Below, piece after piece: positions 1-7,757 of a stretch of 21,478 nucleotides of DNA (position 1 is the stretch's first letter; every line of letters begins with the position of its first letter). Source of the DNA: Bacteroidales bacterium. GTDB lineage: Bacteria > Bacteroidota > Bacteroidia > Bacteroidales > Muribaculaceae. The position numbers and the translations under genes are program-made. The stretch lies in the NCBI GenBank assembly GCA_900770215.1, contig CAAGJW010000036.1:1-21478 (forward strand), read 5' to 3'. Under the pieces are notes generated by a model. It searched no databases, was not told the origin of the DNA, and saw only the letters and a program-made list of their open reading frames with translations.

Positions 1-2
1 CC

Positions 3-1247
3 GAGGGCAACCCCGACGGGGTGGACTACTTCTATAGCACGACCGTTCCCGTCGAGGTGTACAAGACCACGGCCGGCAACAACAACCAGACCTTCACCGC
101 CGCGCAGGTAGAGGCCGACCACGTGCTCAACACCATCGACCGCGCCACGCTCGACAGCTCCAAGCCTGCCGTGACCCTGAGCCTGGAGGACAACCGCGAC
201 ATCAACTACTACAAGGTGTATCGCCTGGAGCTCGACCGCAACGCCTATCCCAGCACCGAGGACAAGCGCGAGCAGGACGAGACGGGCTACACCAACATGA
301 GCGGCTATGGCCGCTACGACGTGTTCGAGAGCGGCAAGTTCACCGCCACGGTCAACACGGCCGGCGGTGCCACCATTGCCGACGAGACCGCCATGCAGCC
401 GAGCGACGCGAGCACCTATGCCCGCCGCATGCTGCCCGTGATATGGACCAACCGCTACGCGCTCGACGGCACGCTCGATGCCACGGCCCAGAACACCTAT
501 GGTGCCCCCATTGAGACGGTGAACCGCGTGGGCGTGACGGCAAAGTTGACCGATGGCAGCAGCGTCGAGGTGAGCAACTTCGCCTTCAACCACAACGGCG
601 TTACGGGCCGCTACTACAAGGTGCCGCTGAGCCTGCAGGCCCTTGTGCCCGCCACGCTGCGCCCGGTGAAATACCGCATTTGGCGCTCCACGCCCGAGGG
701 CGTGGCCATGGAGGGGGCCGATGTGGCAGCCTACCAGCGCCGTCTCGACCAAACGGGTCACCCGCTCACGGTCAACGTCGACGAGAGCGGCAACATGAGC
801 TTCGATGCCAGCAACGCGGGCGAGACCCTGCAGACGACCATCACCGAGACCAAGGACGGCCAGCAGAAGGTGTGGATACCCATTGCCGACTACTTCGGTG
901 CCCGCAGCGTGAAGGAGGACGACGGCTTCGCCAACTTTGACGTGACCTACTATGTGCGCATCTACTGCGTGCCTGCCACCACCACGGCGGCTGCCAAGGC
1001 CGCAGCCACGAGCGCCGATGCCGATGCCACACCCTACTATGTGGCCGAGACACAGCTCACGGTGCCCGTGGTGGGCAGCAACGTGGTGACGAGCGTGACC
1101 AGTGTCGACGCCGCCGCCCAGGTGCAGCGCGTGGTGTACTACAACGCCACGGGCCAGGCGAGCAACGAGCCCTTCAATGGGGTGAACATCAAGGTCACCA
1201 CCTACAACGACGGCCACAAGACCGTGCAGAAGCTCATCGTGAAGTAA
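3..1247 (+). CDS. Large secreted/surface protein, C-terminal part (5' end cut by window)
   Basis: The frame is open from the first bases, so the true start lies upstream and only about 414 C-terminal residues are seen; the GTG at 21 is just an internal valine codon. I do not recognise a named family. The visible part is rich in Thr, Asp, Ala and Tyr with few cysteines and has beta-sandwich-like segments such as YYKVYRLELDR and VKYRIWRSTPEG, which resemble fibronectin-III or Ig-like strands of surface proteins. An Ala/Thr-rich linker (around 985-1030) is followed by a final stretch of about 40 residues with YYNATGQ, EPFNGVNIKVT and a closing DGHKTVQKLIVK. That tail has the form of a type IX secretion (Por) type A C-terminal signal, so export to the cell surface is inferred. 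A hairpin follows the stop. Function of the main body is unknown. Confidence 0.8.
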   Translation, partial: EGNPDGVDYFYSTTVPVEVYKTTAGNNNQTFTAAQVEADHVLNTIDRATLDSSKPAVTLSLEDNRDINYYKVYRLELDRNAYPSTEDKREQDETGYTNMSGYGRYDVFESGKFTATVNTAGGATIADETAMQPSDASTYARRMLPVIWTNRYALDGTLDATAQNTYGAPIETVNRVGVTAKLTDGSSVEVSNFAFNHNGVTGRYYKVPLSLQALVPATLRPVKYRIWRSTPEGVAMEGADVAAYQRRLDQTGHPLTVNVDESGNMSFDASNAGETLQTTITETKDGQQKVWIPIADYFGARSVKEDDGFANFDVTYYVRIYCVPATTTAAAKAAATSADADATPYYVAETQLTVPVVGSNVVTSVTSVDAAAQVQRVVYYNATGQASNEPFNGVNIKVTTYNDGHKTVQKLIVK

Positions 1248-1280
1248 CAGAACCGCACCCATAAATAAAATCACACATGC

Positions 1281-1317
1281 ATGCGCTCGCCCCCACATGG
1301 GCGGGCGCATCGTGTTT
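1281..1317 (+). terminator. Hairpin terminator after the first CDS
   Basis: A 12-bp stem (ATGCGCTCGCCC at 1281-1292 with GGGCGGGCGCAT at 1299-1310, one G-T pair) with a 6-nt loop lies 34 bases after the stop codon. The tail is only CGTGTTT, so the U-tract is weak. Probable transcription end or RNA-stabilising hairpin. Confidence 0.6.
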
Positions 1318-1417
1318 CACAGCGCAGTGTCGTGGTTGTCGGTGGGGCGTGGCCATGTGCAGGTGTGCTTTTTTGTTAAAATACATTAAATAACTGCATT
1401 GCTTGTTGTGCTGTGCA

Positions 1418-1448
1418 TTGCGGGGTGGGTTAATTTTTCTACTTTTAG
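1418..1448 (+). promoter_or_regulatory. Candidate Bacteroidota-type promoter of the LRR gene
   Basis: TTG at 1418-1420 is followed after 19 nt by TACTTTTAG at 1440-1448, close to the Bacteroidota consensus TTTG, 19 nt, TAnnTTTG, but with the last G of the -7 box displaced. It would give a leader of about 65 nt before the ATG at 1520. The match is weaker than those of the other promoters in this window. Confidence 0.35.
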
Positions 1449-1519
1449 GCACTAAACAAACACCCTTGCAAATAGATATCTCAACTACTCACTTTTTTAT
1501 CAACTCAAATTTCGATTTT

Positions 1520-3391
1520 ATGAAAAAATCACTTCTACTATTGATGGCGGCGCTCTTCAGCATGTGCGAAGTTGCACTTGCCCAGACCGAGTACACGGTC
1601 AATGTCACGACCCCTGGAAGCCTTGGAACCCTGCTCGCCCAGGCCAATCCCGACTACCTGAGCAGCATTGCCACGCTGCACGTGACCGGAAAACTCAACG
1701 GCAGCGACCTTGCCACGTTGCGCAAGATGGCTGGCAGCGAGGACGATGAGGAAAATTATGTGTTTGTGGGTGCCCTGCGCGAGCTCGACCTCACGGGTGC
1801 GAGCATGGTGAAAGGCGGCTCGCCCTACTACAGCGAGTACAGCTTCAGCCTGGGCAAGACAGTGGACTATGCGGCCAAGGACGACTCGCTGGGCCGTTAC
1901 ACCTTCTACATGTGCCACCGCCTGCAGCGGGTGATGCTGCCCAAGAAGTTGAACGATGTGGGCGAGGAGGTGTTCAGCTTCTGCAACAACTTGAAGGAGG
2001 TGACCTTCCCCGACGGCATCGACACCTTGCGCGAGGCGCTGTTTTCCAATTGCACATCGCTGCGATCGATTGTGATACCGGCATCGGTCAAGTATATCGA
2101 CAAGTGGGCATTCAGCTTTTGCAGCTACCTCAAGACCATCATCTGCCTGGGCAAGCAGCCTGCCGGGGTGAGGTATGACGACGACACCTACAATGCCTTC
2201 GACCACATGAACGCCACCTACACGCGCGTGCATGTGCCCGACGGCGCAGCCCAGGCCTACAGGAAGGTGGCCGGCTGGAACCAGTTTAAAATCATGGAGT
2301 ATGCTCCCGATGTGCAGCTGGGCCAGCGGCTCGACAGCGTGACCATCGCGCTCGACCGTGCCGGAAGCCTCGACAGCACCTTCTTCCGTCACTATCCCGA
2401 CCAGGAGCGCACGGTGAAGTACTTGAAGGTGACAGGCCCCGTCAATGGCGACGACATCCTCATGATGTGCAACATGGCCGCCTATGGCAGCACACAGGAG
2501 CTCGACCTGGGCCAGGCAAGGATAATGAAGGGCGGCAAGCCTTATCATTCCGACTACAACGGCAGCTACTACACCGCTACCGACTCGGTCACCGACCGCA
2601 TGTTTCTCACTTGCCAGGAGATGCTGAAGCTCACGCTGCCGGCCAGTGTGAAGTATATTAAGGCCACCACGGCCTTCAACAGCAACCTCAAGGAACTTTG
2701 CATCGACGCGGGCAACGAGCGCTATGAGGTGAATGCGGGCGCGCTCTACGACAAGCAGGCACGCAGCCTCGTGTACTGCCCCAAGGGCATTGCCGACAAG
2801 AACGTGGTCGTGGCCGACGGCACCGTGCTTGTGGGCGACTCGGCCTTCTACGACTTCGACAAGCTGGAGTCGGTGCAGCTGCCCACCACCTTGCGCACCA
2901 TAGGCAAGAGCGCGTTTTACTACAACTCGGGCTTGAAGAGCGTGAGCATTCCCGAGGGCGTGGTGGCCATCGACGACAATGCCTTCTCCTATGCCGGCAT
3001 TGAGCAGGTCGACTTGCCAAGCACACTTGCCACCCTGGGCAAGAACACGTTCAACTGTTCGCACCTCAAGGATATCAGGGTCAAGGCCCTCACGCCGCCT
3101 GCTGCCGATGGCGGCTCGTGGAACGGCACCTTCGGCTATGTCGACAAGGACGCCTGCACCCTGCATGTGCCTCAGGGCAAGGCCGAGCTCTACAAGCAAG
3201 CCGACTCCTGGAAAGACTTTGCCAACATCGTCGACGACCTGATCGAGACTGGAGTGGGAGAGACGACCCTGTCGCAACCTGTGCCGGTAGCCCAGTACAG
3301 CATCGACGGCCGCCAGGCAGCCCCCGGCGACAAGGGACTGCGCATCGTGCGCTACAGCGACGGCTCGGTCAAGAAGATATGGGTGAAATAG
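1520..3391 (+). CDS. Secreted BspA-type leucine-rich repeat protein
   Basis: This is a 623-residue exported protein. The ATG at 1520 is chosen because it gives a clear signal peptide (MKKSLLLLMAALFSM, cleavage likely near ALAQ, residues 18-22); an in-frame upstream ATG at 1403 would bury it. Repeats of the LRR_5/BspA type (pattern L..V.LP..L..I...AF..C..L) occur at about residues 135-205 and 365-520. The protein contains two related halves, roughly residues 29-259 and 278-569, each with a GSL start, a (L/V)TG.(L/V)NG motif, ELDL followed by a MKGG.PY motif, and a (L/V)HVP...Y tail. The last 40 residues (AQYSIDGRQ, then RIVRYSDGSVKKIWVK) look like a type IX secretion C-terminal signal. Family members are cell-surface proteins often linked to adhesion. 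The binding partner here is unknown. Confidence 0.85.
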   Translation: MKKSLLLLMAALFSMCEVALAQTEYTVNVTTPGSLGTLLAQANPDYLSSIATLHVTGKLNGSDLATLRKMAGSEDDEENYVFVGALRELDLTGASMVKGGSPYYSEYSFSLGKTVDYAAKDDSLGRYTFYMCHRLQRVMLPKKLNDVGEEVFSFCNNLKEVTFPDGIDTLREALFSNCTSLRSIVIPASVKYIDKWAFSFCSYLKTIICLGKQPAGVRYDDDTYNAFDHMNATYTRVHVPDGAAQAYRKVAGWNQFKIMEYAPDVQLGQRLDSVTIALDRAGSLDSTFFRHYPDQERTVKYLKVTGPVNGDDILMMCNMAAYGSTQELDLGQARIMKGGKPYHSDYNGSYYTATDSVTDRMFLTCQEMLKLTLPASVKYIKATTAFNSNLKELCIDAGNERYEVNAGALYDKQARSLVYCPKGIADKNVVVADGTVLVGDSAFYDFDKLESVQLPTTLRTIGKSAFYYNSGLKSVSIPEGVVAIDDNAFSYAGIEQVDLPSTLATLGKNTFNCSHLKDIRVKALTPPAADGGSWNGTFGYVDKDACTLHVPQGKAELYKQADSWKDFANIVDDLIETGVGETTLSQPVPVAQYSIDGRQAAPGDKGLRIVRYSDGSVKKIWVK

Positions 3392-3416
3392 CCTGTCGTG
3401 TAACCCGATTTTAAAC

Positions 3417-3455
3417 GCTGGGCGCCACAAGATTAACATGCTTGAGGCGCCCAGC
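3417..3455 (+). terminator. Hairpin terminator after the LRR gene
   Basis: A perfect 10-bp stem (GCTGGGCGCC at 3417-3426 and GGCGCCCAGC at 3446-3455) with a 19-nt loop begins 25 bases after the stop codon. The following TTCGTGT is a poor U-tract, so it may act as a processing or stability hairpin. A second inverted repeat, GCCGGCC at 3478-3484 and GGCCGGC at 3499-3505, follows it. Confidence 0.6.
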
Positions 3456-3558
3456 TTCGTGTGCTGCAACGGCGCATGCCGGCCAGGAATCATGATAGGG
3501 CCGGCAACCGGCTGAAAGAATGAAAATCGAGAAAAATTCAAAAAAAAATGGTCCAACA

Positions 3559-3590
3559 TTTGCTAAATCAAAATTAATGCGTAACTTTGC
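3559..3590 (+). promoter_or_regulatory. Consensus Bacteroidota promoter of the tRNA-tuf operon
   Basis: TTTG at 3559-3562, then exactly 19 nt, then TAACTTTGC at 3582-3590: a full match to the Bacteroidota sigma-70-type consensus. An A-rich stretch (3536-3548) lies just upstream and could act as an UP-like element. Transcription should start near 3597, about 40 nt before the first tRNA. Confidence 0.85.
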
Positions 3591-3637
3591 ACCCGCTTAC
3601 AAGAATTACCGCAAGGTGATTGCGCAAGCATGGCGAC

Positions 3638-3711
3638 GCCTCTTTAGCTCAGTTGGCCAGAGCACGTGATTTGTAATCTCGGGGTCGTTGGTTCGAATCC
3701 GACAAGAGGCT
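3638..3711 (+). tRNA. tRNA-Thr (anticodon TGT)
   Basis: This is a 74-nt cloverleaf. Acceptor arms are GCCTCTT and AAGAGGC with discriminator T; the D arm carries TAGCTCAGTTGG; the anticodon loop TTTGTAA gives TGT; the T loop is TTCGAAT. The anticodon stem CGTGA/TCTCG has a central T-T mismatch (29:41). First gene of a four-tRNA cluster before tuf. CCA is not encoded. Confidence 0.95.
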
Positions 3712-3724
3712 CAAAACAACACTG

Positions 3725-3807
3725 GGGTAGATTCCAGAGTGGCCAAATGGGGCAGACTGTAAATCTGCTGCTTTATAGCTTCGGTGGTTCGAATCCATCT
3801 CTACCCA
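3725..3807 (+). tRNA. tRNA-Tyr (anticodon GTA)
   Basis: This is an 83-nt class II tRNA with a long variable arm (CTGCTTTATAGCTTCGG region). Acceptor arms are GGGTAGA and TCTACCC with discriminator A; anticodon stem GCAGA/TCTGC encloses loop CTGTAAA. The T arm is GGTGG TTCGAAT CCATC. Second gene of the cluster, 13 nt after tRNA-Thr. Confidence 0.95.
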
Positions 3808-3819
3808 CAACGTAAAACT

Positions 3820-3892
3820 GCGGAAGTAGCTCAGTTGATAGAGCATTAGCCTTCCAAGCTAAGGGTCGCGAGTTTGAGCCTCGTCTTCCGCT
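3820..3892 (+). tRNA. tRNA-Gly (anticodon TCC)
   Basis: This is a 73-nt cloverleaf. Acceptor arms are GCGGAAG and CTTCCGC with discriminator T; anticodon stem TTAGC/GCTAA encloses loop CTTCCAA. The T loop reads TTTGAGC rather than the usual TTCGANN. Third gene of the cluster. Confidence 0.95.
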
Positions 3893-3911
3893 CAAGTGAA
3901 AAAGAAACATT

Positions 3912-3983
<72 letters not shown>

Positions 3984-3996
3984 CAAATCAAATTAC

Positions 3997-4010
3997 GGCG
4001 AAGCTTCGCC
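3997..4010 (+). repeat. 14-bp palindrome between tRNA-Thr and tuf
   Basis: GGCGAAGCTTCGCC is a perfect palindrome 13 nt after the last tRNA of the cluster. In the transcript it could help separate the tRNA precursor from the tuf mRNA or protect the tuf 5' end. Role not established. Confidence 0.5.
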
Positions 4011-4109
4011 ACTCGATGGGGATAAAACGCACCGAGGGGGCGAAGTGAAGCGCGTAAATAATGATTGTAGCAAGTAAAAATCATTTTATCAAAAAAATAA
4101 ACTAAAGTT

Positions 4110-5303
4110 ATGGCAAAAGAGAAATTCGTAAGAACCAAGCCGCATGTAAACATCGGTACTATTGGTCACGTTGATCACGGTAAAACTACTCTTACCGCTG
4201 CTATCACCAAGGTGCTCTCGGAGCAGGGCTTCTCTAACGAGGCTGTCCGCTCGTTCGATTCTATCGACAACGCACCCGAGGAGAAAGAGCGTGGTATTAC
4301 TATCAACACTGCCCACGTGGAATATGAAACCAAGAATCGTCACTATGCACACGTTGACTGCCCTGGACACGCCGACTATGTGAAGAACATGGTAACTGGT
4401 GCTGCTCAGATGGACGGTGCAATCGTAGTGATCGCTGCTACCGACGGTGTGATGCCTCAGACTCGTGAGCACATCCTGCTGGCTCGCCAAGTGAACGTGC
4501 CTCGCCTGGTGGTGTTCCTGAACAAGTGCGATTCTCCCGATGTTGACGACGAGATGATCGAGCTCGTTGAGATGGACGTTCGCGAACTTCTTTCAGAATA
4601 TGGCTATGACGGCGACAACACTCCTATCATCAAGGGTTCGGCCCTGGGTGCCCTCAACGGCGATCCCAAGTGGACTCAGAGCGTGCTCGACCTGATGGAC
4701 GCTGTCGACGAGTGGATTCCACTGCCTCCACGCGATATCGACAAGCCCTTCCTGATGCCTATCGAGGACATCTTCTCGATCACTGGCCGCGGCACCGTTG
4801 CTACTGGCCGTATCGAGACCGGTGTTGTGAAAGTGGGCGATCCCGTGCAAATCATGGGTCTGGGTGCCGACTTGAAGTCGACTGTGACTGGCGTTGAGAT
4901 GTTCCGCAAGATCCTCGACGAGGGTGAGGCTGGCGACAACGTGGGTCTGCTGCTCCGCGGTATCGACAAGGATCAGGTGAAGCGCGGTATGGTGATCTGC
5001 CATCCCGGACTTGTGACTCCTCACGATGAGTTCACTGCTTCGATCTATGTGTTGAAGAAAGAGGAAGGTGGCCGTCACACTGCATTCCGCAGCCACTATC
5101 GTCCTCAATTCTACATCCGCACGCTCGACGTGACTGGCGAGATTACTCTGCCCGAGGGCGTTGAGATGGTGATGCCTGGCGACAACGTTGAGATCAACGT
5201 GAAGCTCATCGAGCCAGTTGCCTGCAACGAGGGTCTGCGTTTCGCAATCCGCGAGGGTGGCCGCACCGTTGGTTCGGGTCAAATCACCAAGATTATCGAA
5301 TAG
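4110..5303 (+). CDS. tuf: Elongation factor Tu
   Basis: This is a 397-residue GTPase that delivers aminoacyl-tRNA to the ribosome. The G1 motif GHVDHGKT is at residues 19-26, followed by the switch I region with RGITI, then G3 DCPGH at 83-87, G4 NKCD at 138-141, and G5 around SALGALNG. Domains 2 and 3 follow, with the family ending GSGQITKIIE. Length is usual for bacterial EF-Tu. The start is fixed by the conserved MAKEKFVRTKPHVNIGTIGH. The gene has T-ending codons (GGT, GCT, ACT) far more often than its GC-rich neighbours, which fits very high expression. It sits between the four-tRNA cluster and tRNA-Trp, with no separate promoter obvious in the 126-nt spacer, so it is probably transcribed with the tRNAs. 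Confidence 0.99.
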   Translation: MAKEKFVRTKPHVNIGTIGHVDHGKTTLTAAITKVLSEQGFSNEAVRSFDSIDNAPEEKERGITINTAHVEYETKNRHYAHVDCPGHADYVKNMVTGAAQMDGAIVVIAATDGVMPQTREHILLARQVNVPRLVVFLNKCDSPDVDDEMIELVEMDVRELLSEYGYDGDNTPIIKGSALGALNGDPKWTQSVLDLMDAVDEWIPLPPRDIDKPFLMPIEDIFSITGRGTVATGRIETGVVKVGDPVQIMGLGADLKSTVTGVEMFRKILDEGEAGDNVGLLLRGIDKDQVKRGMVICHPGLVTPHDEFTASIYVLKKEEGGRHTAFRSHYRPQFYIRTLDVTGEITLPEGVEMVMPGDNVEINVKLIEPVACNEGLRFAIREGGRTVGSGQITKIIE

Positions 5304-5314
5304 TACAACCTTTT

Positions 5315-5330
5315 CTCCCTGCAGTGGGAG
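5315..5330 (+). other. Small hairpin after tuf
   Basis: CTCCC at 5315-5319 and GGGAG at 5326-5330 enclose a 6-nt loop, 11 bases after the tuf stop codon. No U-tract follows. It may stabilise the tuf 3' end. Confidence 0.35.
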
Positions 5331-5354
5331 AGGATGGTGAACAAATAATAACAG

Positions 5355-5395
5355 AATCGGCCTCGCGCGCATGACGAGGCGGGGCCGATTTCTTA
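5355..5395 (+). terminator. Hairpin terminator or attenuator between tuf and tRNA-Trp
   Basis: An 8-bp outer stem (AATCGGCC at 5355-5362 with GGCCGATT at 5383-5390) can enclose a smaller inner hairpin and is followed by TTCTT. Only a partial U-tract is present, so it may terminate part of the tuf transcripts or mark the 5' processing boundary of tRNA-Trp. Confidence 0.55.
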
Positions 5396-5399
5396 ATAC

Positions 5400-5472
5400 A
5401 CGGGAATAGTTCAGTTGGTAGAACGACGGTCTCCAAAACCGTAGGTCGTGAGTTCGAGTCTTACTTCCCGTG
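5400..5472 (+). tRNA. tRNA-Trp (anticodon CCA)
   Basis: This is a 73-nt cloverleaf. Acceptor arms are ACGGGAA and TTCCCGT with discriminator G, as expected for tRNA-Trp; anticodon stem ACGGT/ACCGT encloses loop CTCCAAA. It lies 21 nt before secE, so a secE transcript must be released by tRNA processing or start separately. Confidence 0.96.
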
Positions 5473-5493
5473 CTATTTTTTCAAAATACAATT

Positions 5494-5691
5494 ATGGCAA
5501 AAGCAAAAATACTTACGGATTTAGAGGAGTCTTATAACGAGCTCGTTCATAAGGTTTCCTGGCCCTCGAAGTCTGACTTGGCCAACAGCACCGTCATTGT
5601 CATGGTGGCTTCCATACTCATGGCACTCGTGATATGGGCTGTCGACGCAATCATCAGCTGGGGCATGGAGAACATCATCTATCGCGTGTAG
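5494..5691 (+). CDS. secE: Preprotein translocase subunit SecE
   Basis: This is a 65-residue inner-membrane subunit that clamps SecY in the SecYEG channel. The start MAKAKILTDLEESYNELV was chosen over an in-frame upstream ATG (5470) that overlaps tRNA-Trp. The cytosolic amphipathic part carries the family motif ELVHKVSWPSKSDLANST (residues about 15-32), followed by a single membrane span at about 33-57. The length is typical of the short one-span SecE of Bacteroidota. Its position between tRNA-Trp and nusG matches the usual tuf-secE-nusG order. Confidence 0.95.
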   Translation: MAKAKILTDLEESYNELVHKVSWPSKSDLANSTVIVMVASILMALVIWAVDAIISWGMENIIYRV

Positions 5692-5917
5692 TGCGCATGC
5701 ACTCAGGTGCCTGCACGTGCTGCGAGCCTGAGCACTGTGTCTCACTACTTCCACGGCACGCTTCTCCATATCAATGTGCCGGGAGATGCACTGCCCCTCT
5801 TGTGGCTTGCGGGCGCTCGATTGCGACGGTTGAATGTTTACAATCCGATTCCAAATATTTCTTGTGTTTCACAACATTTTTTCAATCTCTATTTTTAACG
5901 TTTAGTTGACATCCACA

Positions 5918-6478
5918 ATGGCTGAAGGAAAGAAACAATGGTATGTGTTGAAAACCATTTCGGGCAAAGAACAGAAAATCAAGGAAATGCTTGATGCTGC
6001 CTGCAAGAATGATGATCGCTTGCGCGAGCATCTCTTTCAGGTGCTCGTTCCTACAGAGAAGGTCTTCACGACCCATGCCGGGAAGAAGGTTCAGAAAGAA
6101 CGCAACCTGCTTTCGGGCTATGTTTTTGTACAATGTGATCTTGACGGAGAGACTGAAGACATGTTGCAGAACACGACCAACGTGATCAACTTTGTGCGCA
6201 CCCGTGAGTCGAGCCACAGGCCCGAGCCCATAAGGGAGAGCGACATTGCACGCATGCTGGGAGCTGCCGAAGCCGAGGGCGCTGCGCCCGAAGGCGAGGA
6301 TGGACCCAACGATTTCATTGTGGGCGAGAATGTGAAGGTGACCTTCGGCCCCTTCAACGGTTTCACAGGCGAAATCGAAGAGGTGAATCGAGAGAAGCGC
6401 AAGCTCAAGGTCATGGTCAAGGTGTTCGGGCGCAAGACCCCGCTGGAATTGGACAATTCGCAAGTATCGCGTGAGTAG
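5918..6478 (+). CDS. nusG: Transcription termination/antitermination protein NusG
   Basis: This is a 186-residue transcription elongation factor that binds RNA polymerase across the cleft and couples it to ribosome or Rho. The ATG at 5918 (MAEGKKQWYVLKT) is preferred to an in-frame TTG at 5906 because the NGN fold begins at KQWYVLKTISGKE. The NGN domain covers residues 6 to about 105, including LLSGYVFVQCDL. A linker rich in Ala, Glu and Gly (about 115-130) leads to the KOW domain (about 132-182) with the motif GPFNGFTGEIEEVN. It follows secE after an unusually long 226-nt spacer and precedes rplK by 104 nt. Confidence 0.97.
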   Translation: MAEGKKQWYVLKTISGKEQKIKEMLDAACKNDDRLREHLFQVLVPTEKVFTTHAGKKVQKERNLLSGYVFVQCDLDGETEDMLQNTTNVINFVRTRESSHRPEPIRESDIARMLGAAEAEGAAPEGEDGPNDFIVGENVKVTFGPFNGFTGEIEEVNREKRKLKVMVKVFGRKTPLELDNSQVSRE

Positions 6479-6582
6479 AGCCCGCGTCGGTTCCCCGATG
6501 ATGTTACGCTACGGGGCGCAGCGCTGGTTGAGGCTCATGCAATAGTTTTTTATAAACTAAATTAATTCTCAAATTAAGAACA

Positions 6583-7026
6583 ATGGCTAAAGAAATTGCT
6601 GGACAGTTAAAATTACAGATTAAGGGCGGAGCAGCAAACCCTTCGCCGCCAGTAGGACCAGCTCTTGGTTCTAAGGGTATAAACATCATGGAGTTTTGCA
6701 AGCAATTCAATGCCCGCACTCAATCTAAGGCCGGCAAGGTGCTCCCTGTGGTGATCACCTACTACACCGACAAGAGTTTTGACTTTGTGGTCAAGACTTC
6801 GCCTGCTGCCGTTCAACTCAAGGAGGCAGCCAAGATTAAGAGCGGTTCAGGTGAACCTAACCGTAACAAGGTTGCTTCGGTGACTTGGGACCAGGTTAAG
6901 GAGATTGCTGAAGACAAAATGCCTGATTTGAACTGTTTCACTGTAGCCTCGGCGATGAAGATGGTCGCTGGAACAGCAAGAAGTATGGGTATCACCGTAA
7001 AGGGTACATTCCCCGAAAATGTTTAA
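6583..7026 (+). CDS. rplK: 50S ribosomal protein L11
   Basis: This is a 147-residue ribosomal protein that binds the GTPase-associated centre of 23S rRNA with L10 and L12. The N-terminal domain has the proline-rich segment NPSPPVGPALGSKGINIMEF (residues 20-40), the thiostrepton-contact region. The C-terminal rRNA-binding domain ends in ARSMGITVKG. Usual length. The start is the only ATG giving the family N-terminus MAKEIAGQLKLQI. It opens the ribosomal protein part of the operon, and rplA follows after 14 nt. Confidence 0.98.
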   Translation: MAKEIAGQLKLQIKGGAANPSPPVGPALGSKGINIMEFCKQFNARTQSKAGKVLPVVITYYTDKSFDFVVKTSPAAVQLKEAAKIKSGSGEPNRNKVASVTWDQVKEIAEDKMPDLNCFTVASAMKMVAGTARSMGITVKGTFPENV

Positions 7027-7040
7027 AACTTCAATTCAAA

Positions 7041-7736
7041 ATGAGTAAACTAACAAAAAATCAAAAGTTAGCCGCCACGAAGATTGAACCTGGGAAAGCT
7101 TACACCCTTGCTGAGGCTGCCACACTGCTGAAGGAAATCACCTTCACCAAGTTTGACGCTTCGGCCGATATCGATGTACGTCTTGGTGTAGATCCTCGAA
7201 AGGCTGACCAAAATATCCGCGGCGTGGTATCGCTGCCTAACGGAACGGGCAAGACCGTGCGCGTGCTTGTGCTTTGCACCCCCGACAAGGAGGCCGAAGC
7301 CAAGGAAGCCGGTGCCGACTACGTGGGTCTTGAAGAATATATCGACAAGATCAAGTCGGGTTGGACCGATGTGGATGTCATCATCACCCAGCCTCAGAAC
7401 ATGGGCAAGATCGGCCCTCTGGGACGCATTCTGGGCCCCCGCGGCCTGATGCCTAACCCCAAGAGTGGCACCGTGACTCCCGATGTGGCCAAGGCTGTGA
7501 AAGAAGTGAAACAAGGTAAAATTGATTTCAAGGTTGATAAGAAAGGTATAGTCCACACCTCTATTGGCAAGGTGTCGTTCACTCCCGACCAGATACGCGA
7601 GAATGCCCAGGCATTCATCAACACGCTGATCAAGCTGAAGCCGGCCACCGCCAAGGGTACCTATATCAAGAGCATTTATCTTTCAAGTACTATGAGTAAA
7701 GGTATCAAGATCGATACCAAGTCAATCGACGCTTAA
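7041..7736 (+). CDS. rplA: 50S ribosomal protein L1
   Basis: This is a 231-residue protein of the mobile L1 stalk of the ribosome, which helps release deacylated tRNA from the E site. The family signature GRILGPRGLMPNPKSGTVT lies at about residues 129-147, and the N-terminal part MSKLTKNQKLAATK is typical. Normal length. In other bacteria L1 represses its own rplK-rplA mRNA; no copy of an L1 site was identified here. It lies 14 nt after rplK and 21 nt before rplJ. Confidence 0.98.
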   Translation: MSKLTKNQKLAATKIEPGKAYTLAEAATLLKEITFTKFDASADIDVRLGVDPRKADQNIRGVVSLPNGTGKTVRVLVLCTPDKEAEAKEAGADYVGLEEYIDKIKSGWTDVDVIITQPQNMGKIGPLGRILGPRGLMPNPKSGTVTPDVAKAVKEVKQGKIDFKVDKKGIVHTSIGKVSFTPDQIRENAQAFINTLIKLKPATAKGTYIKSIYLSSTMSKGIKIDTKSIDA

Positions 7737-7757
7737 TTTTTTAAAATTGAAGAAACA

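Noticed and set aside
1403..1519. Upstream start for the LRR protein
   Set aside because: Starting at 1403 would place 39 residues before the signal peptide and overlap the likely promoter; the ATG at 1520 fits better.
1538..3559. 673-codon ORF on the - strand opposite the LRR gene
   Set aside because: The + strand gene has a signal peptide, LRR repeats and a sorting-like tail; the opposite frame is His/Gly/Val-rich without domains.
4593..5372. 259-codon ORF on the - strand opposite tuf
   Set aside because: Antisense shadow of tuf with no protein-family features.
5707..5898. 63-codon ORF in the secE-nusG spacer
   Set aside because: No start context, no recognisable domain and Cys/Leu-rich composition; probably chance.
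7737..7757. L10 leader RNA before rplJ
   Set aside because: The gap between rplA and rplJ is only 21 nt, too short for the known L10 leader structure.
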